From assembly GCA_001593685.1 (NCBI GenBank), contig LUKI01000012.1, positions 1 to 50,858 of the forward strand: DNA of 50,858 nucleotides. The letters are read 5' to 3'. Position 1 is the first letter of the stretch. Each line of letters opens with the position of its first letter. Positions 43,433 to 50,516 of the stretch are shown piece after piece. The notes beneath the pieces are model-generated. The model saw only the letters and a list, made by a program, of their open reading frames with translations. It had not been told where the DNA came from and searched no databases. Source of the DNA: Gammaproteobacteria bacterium F7 (GTDB lineage: Bacteria; Pseudomonadota; Gammaproteobacteria; Pseudomonadales; IMCC2047). The translations under genes were made by a program, and so were the position numbers.

Positions 43433-44761
43433 ATGAAAAAATTATTCTTGTTAGTGGTGTTTGTGGCCGCTGTGATTGGTGGCATCAAAGGTTTTATTTA
43501 TTACAAAGTGACCGAGCAGCTGGATGATGCGATTGCGATGCTCAGCCCCTTTGCAAATATCAGCTATGAGGGTGTGAGCAGCGATCTGGACGGCGCTGTG
43601 TCGGTAACGGGGGTTAAAATCAAAGGCTACGGCAACGGTTTGGAAGTCGGTGTCGATGAAGTCGCTCTAAAATTCCCCAACCTGCAAACCCTGATGTTTA
43701 TTGGTGAAGACCTGAAAAAGCAGGTATTGCCAGAAAACATGAAGCTTACGCTTCGCCACCTTCGTATGGACCTGCAAACATTACGCCCTTATATGATTAT
43801 GCTGGAGTCGCAGGGTCAGCAGTCTTTTAAAGATTACAGTTTATTAGGCTGCGATGACCTAATAACGGTCGATCCGTTGAGTGCACTGCAAAAACTGGGT
43901 TATAGCGAGTTAGATGCGACCATTGCCATGGGCTATGAATGGGACCGTGCATCTAAAAATTTCACTTTAAACAGCCAGTTTCGTTGGCACGACATGAGCC
44001 ATAGTGACATGGTTGTTAATCTTGGTGATATTGCCACCCTGTCTGCTGCGGCGATGCTGAGTGAGCCAGAGTTAAAGCGTATTGCGGTGAGCCTGCAAGA
44101 TGAAGGTTATAACGCGCGATTGATAGAGCACTGTGCTGCTGGGCAGGGTGTGAGCGGTGATGATTTTATCACCTTGCACATGGCGATGCTTCGCGCAGCG
44201 TTATCTGAGCAGGGTATTAGTTTCAGTGAAAACCTCTATGAGGTGTATCGCTATTATCTGCAGGCGGAAGGTCCGTTAAAGCTGCAAATGTACCCCGCTA
44301 GTATGCAGCAACTGGCTAACTTGGAAATGTTCAAGCCAAGTGATTTGCCAGCGCTACTGGGCCTTGAAATTCACATGGGTGACAGGGTGATTCGCGATAT
44401 TCGGTTTGATTGGGAGGAATCGAAGCTCAAGCAGGCCATGGCCTCGCTGGAGCCAACACCTGAACCTGTTGCAGAAGAGCAGAGCCGCAGCGTGACAACT
44501 CAGCAAGAAGCACCTCGGAACAGCTATGTTGAGATTCTCACCTCGCAGTTGAACGAGTTTATGCACAAAGACCTGCGTATCAAAACCATTGATAATCGCC
44601 GTCTTGAGGGGGCGCTCAAGCGGGTAACAACAAACCGTATTTATATTGATGTGCCCATGGGTGGGGGTACAGCGACGTTGCCCATTAATATTGCCGATAT
44701 CAGTGAGGTGAAAGCTAAATTTGAGCCTGAGGCCTATCAGGTTGCGCCCATCGATAGATAA
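43433..44761 (+). CDS. Membrane-anchored periplasmic protein of unknown function
   Basis: I do not recognise this 442-residue protein. An N-terminal hydrophobic segment (about 3-26, LFLLVVFVAAVIGGIKGFIYY) looks like a signal anchor, so most of the chain should be periplasmic. The following part (ISYEGVSSDLDGAVSVTGVKI) has the alternating pattern of a beta-rich lipid-transfer or AsmA-like repeat, but this is only a resemblance. A Pro/Glu/Gln linker (about 345-365) precedes a small C-terminal domain, [20 protein letters not shown] then GGTATLPINIADI, which looks like a small SH3/Sm-type barrel. It has its own leader after a terminator-like hairpin and is followed by thrH. Confidence 0.8.
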   Translation: MKKLFLLVVFVAAVIGGIKGFIYYKVTEQLDDAIAMLSPFANISYEGVSSDLDGAVSVTGVKIKGYGNGLEVGVDEVALKFPNLQTLMFIGEDLKKQVLPENMKLTLRHLRMDLQTLRPYMIMLESQGQQSFKDYSLLGCDDLITVDPLSALQKLGYSELDATIAMGYEWDRASKNFTLNSQFRWHDMSHSDMVVNLGDIATLSAAAMLSEPELKRIAVSLQDEGYNARLIEHCAAGQGVSGDDFITLHMAMLRAALSEQGISFSENLYEVYRYYLQAEGPLKLQMYPASMQQLANLEMFKPSDLPALLGLEIHMGDRVIRDIRFDWEESKLKQAMASLEPTPEPVAEEQSRSVTTQQEAPRNSYVEILTSQLNEFMHKDLRIKTIDNRRLEGALKRVTTNRIYIDVPMGGGTATLPINIADISEVKAKFEPEAYQVAPIDR

Positions 44762-44803
44762 CGGTAACTTTGCGGCCTGTTAAAGCTGCCGGGCGGGAAA
44801 GTT

Positions 44804-45403
44804 GTGCAAATAGTCTGTTTAGATCTGGAAAGCGTGCTGGTCCCGGAAATCTGGGTCGAGTTTGCCGCGCGTACCGGCATTGAAGCACTCAGCGATACTA
44901 CCCGCGAAGTGCCAAACTATGATGTGCTGATGCGCCAGCGACTTAAATTGTTGCAGCAGCATGGCTTGGGTTTGGCCGAAATTCAGGCTGTGATTGCCCA
45001 GATGGAGCCGCTTGCTGGCGCGGTGGCGTTTCTCGATTGGCTCAGGCCGCAATATCAGATCGTCATCATCTCCGACACCTTCTATGAATTCAGTCTGCCT
45101 TTGATGGAAAAGCTGGGTTGGCCAACGCTGCTGGCGCATCATTTGGTCTGTGATGAGAAGGGTACGGTTGTGGATTACAAGCTTCGTCAGATAGACCCAA
45201 AACGTCAGTCGGTTATTGCGTTACAACAGCTGGATTACTCGGTGATTGCCGTTGGTGATTCCCATAACGATATCAGCATGCTGGAACAGGCGGATAACGG
45301 TATTCTTTTCAACAGTCCTGACGCGGTGAAAGCGACTTACCCGCAATTTCCCACAGCAGATAGCTTTGCCGAGTTAAAGACTAAAATACTGGCGTTCAGT
45401 TAA
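44804..45403 (+). CDS. thrH: ThrH-type phosphoserine phosphatase/homoserine kinase
   Basis: ThrH is a HAD-family enzyme first described in Pseudomonas that has phosphoserine phosphatase and phosphoserine:homoserine phosphotransferase activities. The 199 residues start MQIVCLDLESVLVPEIWVEF, keeping the DLE variant of the HAD nucleophile motif seen in ThrH. They also contain NYDVLMRQRLKLL, VIISDTFYEFSLPLMEKLG, LRQIDPKRQSVIAL and VGDSHNDISML. The start is GTG. It is convergent with cbiX and supports a Pseudomonas-like ancestry. Confidence 0.92.
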   Translation: MQIVCLDLESVLVPEIWVEFAARTGIEALSDTTREVPNYDVLMRQRLKLLQQHGLGLAEIQAVIAQMEPLAGAVAFLDWLRPQYQIVIISDTFYEFSLPLMEKLGWPTLLAHHLVCDEKGTVVDYKLRQIDPKRQSVIALQQLDYSVIAVGDSHNDISMLEQADNGILFNSPDAVKATYPQFPTADSFAELKTKILAFS

Positions 45404-45462
45404 GCGCAACCTGTTCTGCGCAGTGGTGTGTGCCCTTAATCGGGTAATCCGGTGGCCAAGTC

Positions 45463-45484
45463 ATACCGGGCCCAGGCCCGGTAT
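45463..45484. terminator. Perfect inverted repeat between thrH and cbiX
   Basis: ATACCGGGCC and GGCCCGGTAT are perfect ten-base arms around CA, lying between two convergent genes. It is a likely bidirectional terminator, although no long T-run follows on either side. Confidence 0.5.
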
Positions 45485-45502
45485 CGAGTTATTAAACCCC
45501 GT

Positions 45503-46714
45503 TTATTTCTTGCAGGTAGGCGTTCCTGTTCCCGCTGTTTCGCTTCTTTCCGCTCGCAAAGCCCGCTCCTCATCAATCACTTCCTGCGGGAATTGGCCCA
45601 TAAAGCAGCAGCACACATTCTCATCAATCATGGTGCGAGGTCCGTGGGGATGCGCGATATGCTTATAGGGGGCATGGTGGTGCCCGTGTCCATGGCCGTG
45701 CGAGTGGCTGTGACTATGACTATGACTATGGTAATGAGCATGTCCGTGGTCGTGCGAGTGGCTGTGATCATGGGAGTGGTCATGGACGTGAGAGTGACCA
45801 TGAGAGTGCGCCTCATCATCCTGCGGATCACTATTCTCTTGATATTCAGCGTGGTGGTGATGCACATCCACCTCGCCGCGCGCCAGGCGGGCTTTAAAGT
45901 CAGCCATTAAGCCACCGCCCTTTTCTTCGCTACGAATGGTTTCATTAATACGCAACGCAAAGGTGTCGATCACGTGTGACTGATCTCGCAGGTAATCCGC
46001 CTTGAAGTAGTCAATCTCGGGTTGCTCGCTGGCAATTTTATCCACATAGGCATAAATACGGTCGATCAAACGGCCACCAAACAGGAAGTAGGGCGCCACC
46101 ACAATTTTCTTGAAACCCAGCTTGGCAGCCATTTCCAAACCGCGTCCCACAGAAGGGAAGGTTACGCCGGAGTAAACGGTTTCTGCCCAACCAAACCCCA
46201 GGTTTTCAGCAACAATTCGAGTCAGTTTGGCGGCTTCGGCATTGGCTTCAACCACCGAGGTGCCACGGCCAACAACCACCAGCATGGTGTCGTACAGCGC
46301 GCCGACTCCCGGAATTTCAGTTAAGCCAACGGCCTCCAGAATACGCTGCTGAAACGCCAGAATCATCTCGTTGTGCAGGCCGAGCTCTTTCCCGTACTCG
46401 ATGGTCAGGTGCGGGTGCTTCTCCTGATAGGTGGTCAGTACGGAGGGAATATCATTCTGCGCGTGCGTTGCGGCAAACAGCATGCCTGGCACCGCGTAAA
46501 TGTGCTCAACACCCTGCTCAAGCAGCTTATCCAAGGCCATGTGAATATTTGGCGCCGAATATTCCAGAAAGCCGTACTCCGCTTTAATACCGGGGTAGCG
46601 AGCACGCAGGCCGGCTGCCAGTGAAGCAAATTCCTCTTCGGCAATCTTGGCGCGGCTGCCATGGCCGCAAATGATGACGCCCGCATTATCGGGTAGTGAA
46701 GCTAAATCAAGCAT
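45503..46714 (-). CDS. cbiX: Sirohydrochlorin cobaltochelatase CbiX, long form with His-rich tail
   Basis: CbiX inserts cobalt into sirohydrochlorin at the start of the anaerobic (early-cobalt) corrin pathway. The 403-residue protein has two chelatase half-domains. The N-terminal half keeps the putative metal histidines His18 (ICGHGSR) and His84 (FAATHAQNDIP); the C-terminal half has VVVGRGTS and PYFLFGGRLIDRI without them, as in other long CbiX. Then come HHHH (285-288) and residues 303-347 with histidine at nearly every second position (24 of 45), and a final domain with CCC at 368-370. AGGAGAAT precedes the ATG. It is divergent from the small hypothetical gene that precedes the cbt genes. 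Confidence 0.93.
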   Translation of the reverse strand: MLDLASLPDNAGVIICGHGSRAKIAEEEFASLAAGLRARYPGIKAEYGFLEYSAPNIHMALDKLLEQGVEHIYAVPGMLFAATHAQNDIPSVLTTYQEKHPHLTIEYGKELGLHNEMILAFQQRILEAVGLTEIPGVGALYDTMLVVVGRGTSVVEANAEAAKLTRIVAENLGFGWAETVYSGVTFPSVGRGLEMAAKLGFKKIVVAPYFLFGGRLIDRIYAYVDKIASEQPEIDYFKADYLRDQSHVIDTFALRINETIRSEEKGGGLMADFKARLARGEVDVHHHHAEYQENSDPQDDEAHSHGHSHVHDHSHDHSHSHDHGHAHYHSHSHSHSHSHGHGHGHHHAPYKHIAHPHGPRTMIDENVCCCFMGQFPQEVIDEERALRAERSETAGTGTPTCKK

Positions 46715-46882
46715 GGGTCTATTCTCCTGTGGACGCGAATTATAGGGGAGAATAAGAGAGGGTAAAACAGTAAACCCGATACCATGATGTATTCCATGGT
46801 TTGTGATTAAAGGTGGAGGCAGAGGTATTTGCTAGTTTGCCGATAAAAATAGTTTTAGGATGAGTTAGCGTTTTTAAACTGT

Positions 46883-47218
46883 ATGGTAATTAACTTGATG
46901 TGTCTGTGTGCTGAGAAATTTTTCTTGGATGTTTTAGCAAGTGAGCCAAAGGTGGTTTCGGAGATAGAAAGCTTTTCGGGTGATGTTCGTGTAGAAAAAG
47001 AGTGTTTGGTTTTTTCGATTTCGGCGCTTTATCTGTTTCTGACTCAATTTTATCAAGAGAGTGTTGGTTTCGCTGAGTTCCAGCGCCAACTCTACCAAAG
47101 TACGCTTAACCAGGATCTAAAAGCCCACGGAGCTCAGATAGTGGTTCACCGCTCTACCGACAAAGTGGCAACTAATTTATATCGCCTTGAACGCGTGGAA
47201 TCAGCGGATTCAAAATAG
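46883..47218 (+). CDS. Small hypothetical protein
   Basis: This 111-residue frame is open with no competing longer frame. I recognise no family. The middle part (LVFSISALYLFLTQFYQESVG) is hydrophobic/aromatic and the C-terminal third is polar. ATG 46898 (MCLCAEKFF) is an alternative start; neither start has a good ribosome site. It lies alone between cbiX and the cobalt transport genes. It may be a real orphan gene or a remnant. Confidence 0.45.
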   Translation: MVINLMCLCAEKFFLDVLASEPKVVSEIESFSGDVRVEKECLVFSISALYLFLTQFYQESVGFAEFQRQLYQSTLNQDLKAHGAQIVVHRSTDKVATNLYRLERVESADSK

Positions 47219-47383
47219 TTAACGGCTTGTATTAAAAGGGTCAAAGACTTACCATTCCTGAACTGGAACAGGTGCCAGCGCTTCCATCGCGAAGTCAGGA
47301 TAATCGGGAAGTATGGATAGCGTGATCGTTGATCATCAATCCCATCGCTGCCCCCGCATCGGTAATAAAGAGTCGTTTGCAAA

Positions 47384-47648
47384 GGGTCTGTTCACACTAA
47401 TTGAAATATCACTGCTGAAGGTCATTTTTCCCTTCAATAAGGCATTATGAGCACCATGTAGTCATCTACATAAGCGAGTAATAACGCGGTGGAAGGGGAA
47501 AATGACTTCAGCCCTTCGGGTTATAGCTAAAAACCCACCAGGCTGTGTTATTCGTCACTTATTTGGAGTGACCAAACTTCGCTCCTCATGCCTTGCCTGA
47601 TGAATTTTTAGCTATAACAGTGGTGTTTCAATTAGTGTGAGCAGGCCC
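47384..47648. mobile_element. MITE-like structured element with 31-bp terminal inverted repeats and nested stems
   Basis: The arms 47384-47414 and 47618-47648 are inverted repeats identical at 27 of 31 positions; all four differences would be G-U pairs if transcribed on the plus strand. Inside, 414-435 pairs with 492-512 (about 21 pairs, one bulge), enclosing hairpin 47456-47471. 47520-47533 pairs perfectly with 47605-47618, enclosing CAGGC/GCCTG (47539-47543 with 47595-47599) and GTCACT/AGTGAC (47554-47572). A CCC-TTCG-GGT hairpin links them. The stems share their boundaries, giving a closed multi-branch fold. No coding frame and no clear target duplication are visible. It fits a non-autonomous mobile element or a structured RNA. 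The remaining gap to the left (47219-47383) shows nothing I can name. Confidence 0.65.
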
Positions 47649-47785
47649 TAGCCACTAGATTTAAGTGATCTGGGAAGGCGTAAATTTTTCGGTTGGGTCG
47701 GATTGGCGCAACCCTCTTTGAGCCCGAAGACCGGCCTGATCTGCCACTAAAACCTCTTATCGCACGGTGGGTGCAAGGTGATAAA
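47640..47785 (+). promoter_or_regulatory. Cobalamin-riboswitch-like leader of cbtB
   Basis: The sequence AGCCCGAAGACCGGCC (47721-47736) closely matches the B12 box, and an upstream GGGAA (47672-47676) and a CGCAAC segment (47707-47712) correspond to other core motifs in order. CAGGCC (47642-47647) is complementary to GGCCTG (47733-47738) and would form the closing stem. Beyond it ACCT (47752-47755) can pair with AGGT of the cbtB ribosome site (47776-47779), a possible expression platform. The core is short and the middle is diverged from the consensus, so a degenerate or variant class is possible. A cobalt transporter downstream is a known target class. Confidence 0.65.
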
Positions 47786-47789
47786 AAAT

Positions 47790-47978
47790 ATGTCTTCAAA
47801 CCAAGCTTCAATTTCTAACTCTTCAGCAAAATCACTTGCCACTAACGGCTGGATGAGCACACTGACAGCGCTGGCATTCGGTGCTTTGATGATCTTTGCT
47901 GTAGGTTTCGCTCCGATGGATGCGGCCCACAACGCGGCTCATGATGTGCGCCACAGCATGGCATTTCCCTGCCACTAA
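47790..47978 (+). CDS. cbtB: Cobalt transporter subunit CbtB
   Basis: CbtB is a small membrane protein with one helix that pairs with CbtA in predicted cobalt uptake. The 62 residues have a hydrophobic segment (LTALAFGALMIFAVGFAP) followed by the family's histidine signature AAHNAAHDVRHSMAFPCH at the C-terminus, a likely metal site. I chose ATG 47790, which has AAGGTGA about eight bases upstream; a GTG at 47778 is in frame but lies within the ribosome site. The cobalamin-type leader directly upstream supports the assignment. Confidence 0.93.
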   Translation: MSSNQASISNSSAKSLATNGWMSTLTALAFGALMIFAVGFAPMDAAHNAAHDVRHSMAFPCH

Positions 47979-48043
47979 GCCTTTTTGTCAGCCGGGTTTG
48001 ACTGGTTTTTGGCGTTTAAAAATTTAGCTGTAGCGAGTCCAAT

Positions 48044-48793
48044 ATGCTTTTTCGTGGAATAATTCTTTGTGCCCTTTTGGTAGGGGTATCTGTGGGTGTC
48101 CTTCAGACAGGCCTGCAATCATTGCTAGTCGATCCCATTATTTTTGCTTCTGAGACCTATGAAGTGGTTGAGGAAGCGTCAGTTGTTACGCATGAACATG
48201 CTGATGGTCATCACCATGATCATGAAGCCTGGGCGCCGGCAGACGGCGGCGAGCGCCTTTTCTTCACGGGCCTGTCAAATGTGTTGGTTACGATTGGCTT
48301 TGCGGCCATGATGTTGGCGGTTATGTGTCAGACGCAGCTACAGGGCTGGACGCAGGTATCGGTTATGCGCGGTGCCCTGTGGGGCTTAGCGGGTTTTATC
48401 GCCTTTTTTGCTGCGCCGGGCATTGGTCTTCCTCCCGAAATTCCCGGTATAGAAGCGGCTGTTTTGGAAAACCGTCAGGGGTGGTGGATGTTGACCGTTG
48501 GTTTATTCCTGACTGGTTTAGCGATACTTGGGTTTGCGCCACTTAAGTGGAAGGCGTTTTCTATTGTTTTGTTTGCGTTTCCTTACCTGGTGGGTGCACC
48601 ACACGTCAGCGGCCCTGAATTTACCGGCGAAGCCGAGCGCGTCGCGGCTCTGCACGAACTTCATTCAACCTTCATCATGGCCAGCGGCATTGCCAACCTG
48701 GTGTTCTGGTTAGCGTTGGGTCTGGCATGCGCCTGGTGTGTGAATCGTTGGGTCCTGAAGGGGGCCTCAAACAATGCAGCAGCTCACGCCTAA
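48044..48793 (+). CDS. cbtA: Cobalt transporter subunit CbtA
   Basis: CbtA is the polytopic partner of CbtB. The 249-residue protein has about five hydrophobic helices (for example IILCALLVGVSVGVLQTGL, LVTIGFAAMMLAVMC, MLTVGLFLTGLAILGFAPL). After the first helix comes a His-rich loop HEHADGHHHDHE (about 50-61), probably periplasmic and metal-binding. AAPGIGLPPEIPG and GAPHVSGPEFTGE are family-type motifs. It is 65 bases after cbtB. Its last 20 bases overlap the next gene in another frame, showing tight coupling to the chelatase gene. Confidence 0.9.
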   Translation: MLFRGIILCALLVGVSVGVLQTGLQSLLVDPIIFASETYEVVEEASVVTHEHADGHHHDHEAWAPADGGERLFFTGLSNVLVTIGFAAMMLAVMCQTQLQGWTQVSVMRGALWGLAGFIAFFAAPGIGLPPEIPGIEAAVLENRQGWWMLTVGLFLTGLAILGFAPLKWKAFSIVLFAFPYLVGAPHVSGPEFTGEAERVAALHELHSTFIMASGIANLVFWLALGLACAWCVNRWVLKGASNNAAAHA

Positions 48794-50516
48794 TAGCGGC
48801 GCACTTTCTGTTCCCTGTTTTCCCTTCGTTGCGGTAACCGGGCAGGAACCCTTTAAGCTCGCGTTAATTCTTGCGGCCATTAACCCGGCTCTTGGCGGGG
48901 TATTGATCAGTGGGCCGCGCGGTTGTGCTAAGTCGACGCTGGCACGTGGCATGGCTGACCTGTTACCTAATGGCAGTCACACTTTCGTGACTCTGCCGTT
49001 AGGTGCTACCGAAGATATGCTGGTGGGTACGCTCGACCTTCAACAGGTGTTGCAGGATAAAAATGTCGCATTTCATCCCGGTCTGTTGGCAAAAGCCGAT
49101 GGCGGCATTCTTTACGTCGATGAAGTAAACCTGCTGAACGATTACTTGGTCGATTTGTTGCTGGATGTGGCGACAAGTGGCGTGAACTGTGTAGAACGTG
49201 ACGGTATCAGCCACTCCCATGCGGCTAATTTCCTGTTAGTGGGCACGATGAACCCCGATGAGGGTGAGCTGCGACCCCAGTTGCAGGATCGTTTTGGGCT
49301 GGCTGTTCATCTGGATAATCAATACAGCCTGGATGATCGTGTTGAAATTGTACGCCGCCGCGAAGCTTTTGATGCGGATCCGCAAGGCTATCTCGAACAG
49401 TTTAAGACTGAGCAACAGCAGTTGCTGACAGCGCTGGAAACGGCTCGCAACCTGCTGCCACAGGTGCGCTGCTCTGATGAGTTGCGTGTTGCTATTGCTG
49501 AGCGTTGCCATGCAGCCGGTGTGGACGGGTTACGAGGTGATATCGTTTGGTATCGCGCTGCGTTGGCACATGCGGCTTGGAGTGGACGTCATGAGGTGAT
49601 CGAAGACGATTTGTCTGCGGTTGAAGAACTGGTGTTGGCGCATCGCCGTAAAACACCGCCCTCTTCTCCGTCTCCTAAAAATGAGCCACCTCCCTCAAAA
49701 AGAAGGCCCCCGCAGCAACAGCCTCGTAATGAACAGGATCAAGATAACTCCTCTAAGCAACAATCTGGGCAGGGTGAATGGGGTCAGATGGCGCCGCAGA
49801 AGTTGAGAACGGCTGCAGCGCTTAATGCCGGTGTACCCGTTGGGGCGGTATCTCCACATGTGGTTAAAAAACAAGCACAGGGCGATGTAAGCTCAAGCGC
49901 ATCGAAAGGCCCGGCAAAGGGTCTCGGCAAGTTGTCACAAAAAGAGTCACGCCGACCCAATTGGTTTACCAGCTTGGTGAGTAGTGCCGGGCAATGGCCG
50001 CCAAACAAGCTGAAAATGCGCAAAGCACGCAGCGGTCAGCCGGTACTGCATTTTGTGTTATTGGATACCTCGGCCTCGACCCTGAAAAATAGCCTGTTTG
50101 CCAATGCCAAGGCAGCGATTATGGACATTGCCGAGCAAGCCTATCGCTCCCGCGAGCAGTTGACGGTGTGGGGATTTGGGAATCAGCAGGTAGAGAGTTT
50201 TTTGCCACGCCGTCGAGCCCCTAAAGCGTTACGCCAATTACTCGATACCATTCCAGCTGGGGGTGGCACGCCGTTGCGTGAAGGACTGCAGCAGGCCGGT
50301 GTTTATCTGCGGCAAATAGCGAGACAGCATCCGGATGTGGCGATGCGTACCTATTTGATTACCGATGGTCGCAGTTCACAGCAGGTGAGGGATTTGCGCC
50401 TGCCGGGCGAATGCCTGCTGATTGATATCGAGTCTTCGCCGGTAAAACGTGGGCGTGGACAGGCGTTAGCACGAGAGCTGGCGGCAGATTATTTTTCATT
50501 AGCGGTAGCCTACTGA
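48774..50516 (+). CDS. Fused ChlI/ChlD-type chelatase protein (AAA+ plus VWA)
   Basis: The 580-residue protein joins an AAA+ motor to a von Willebrand A domain. The AAA+ part has P-loop GPRGCAKST (47-55) and Walker B GGILYVDEVNLL (110-121), then VGTMNPDEGELRPQLQDRFGL. A Pro/Gln/Ser-rich linker spans about 290-345 and low-complexity sequence continues to about 400. The VWA part has the MIDAS residues DTSAS (about 431), GGGTPLREG and ITDGRSS. Such proteins energise Mg- or Co-chelatase large subunits (ChlH/CobN). In this cobalt/cobalamin context a cobaltochelatase role is inferred, but no cobN lies in the window. It overlaps cbtA at its start and cobO at its end. Confidence 0.88.
   Translation: MQQLTPNSGALSVPCFPFVAVTGQEPFKLALILAAINPALGGVLISGPRGCAKSTLARGMADLLPNGSHTFVTLPLGATEDMLVGTLDLQQVLQDKNVAFHPGLLAKADGGILYVDEVNLLNDYLVDLLLDVATSGVNCVERDGISHSHAANFLLVGTMNPDEGELRPQLQDRFGLAVHLDNQYSLDDRVEIVRRREAFDADPQGYLEQFKTEQQQLLTALETARNLLPQVRCSDELRVAIAERCHAAGVDGLRGDIVWYRAALAHAAWSGRHEVIEDDLSAVEELVLAHRRKTPPSSPSPKNEPPPSKRRPPQQQPRNEQDQDNSSKQQSGQGEWGQMAPQKLRTAAALNAGVPVGAVSPHVVKKQAQGDVSSSASKGPAKGLGKLSQKESRRPNWFTSLVSSAGQWPPNKLKMRKARSGQPVLHFVLLDTSASTLKNSLFANAKAAIMDIAEQAYRSREQLTVWGFGNQQVESFLPRRRAPKALRQLLDTIPAGGGTPLREGLQQAGVYLRQIARQHPDVAMRTYLITDGRSSQQVRDLRLPGECLLIDIESSPVKRGRGQALARELAADYFSLAVAY

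Noticed and set aside
45674-45808. Short-period DNA repeats that could look like a CRISPR or microsatellite array
   Set aside because: They are the codons of the alternating His tract of CbiX; there is no regular repeat-spacer pattern.
47249-47383. Possible minus-strand 3' gene remnant, two short frames ending ALAPVPVQEW-stop, abutting the element
   Set aside because: Each open piece is under 30 codons and needs a frameshift to join; I recognise no family, so it is not supported as a pseudogene.
47520-47618. Resemblance of the GTTATAGC...GCTATAAC stem to an integron attC site
   Set aside because: The end cores do not fit RYYYAAC/GTTRRRY in the required orientation, and there is no integrase or cassette array.
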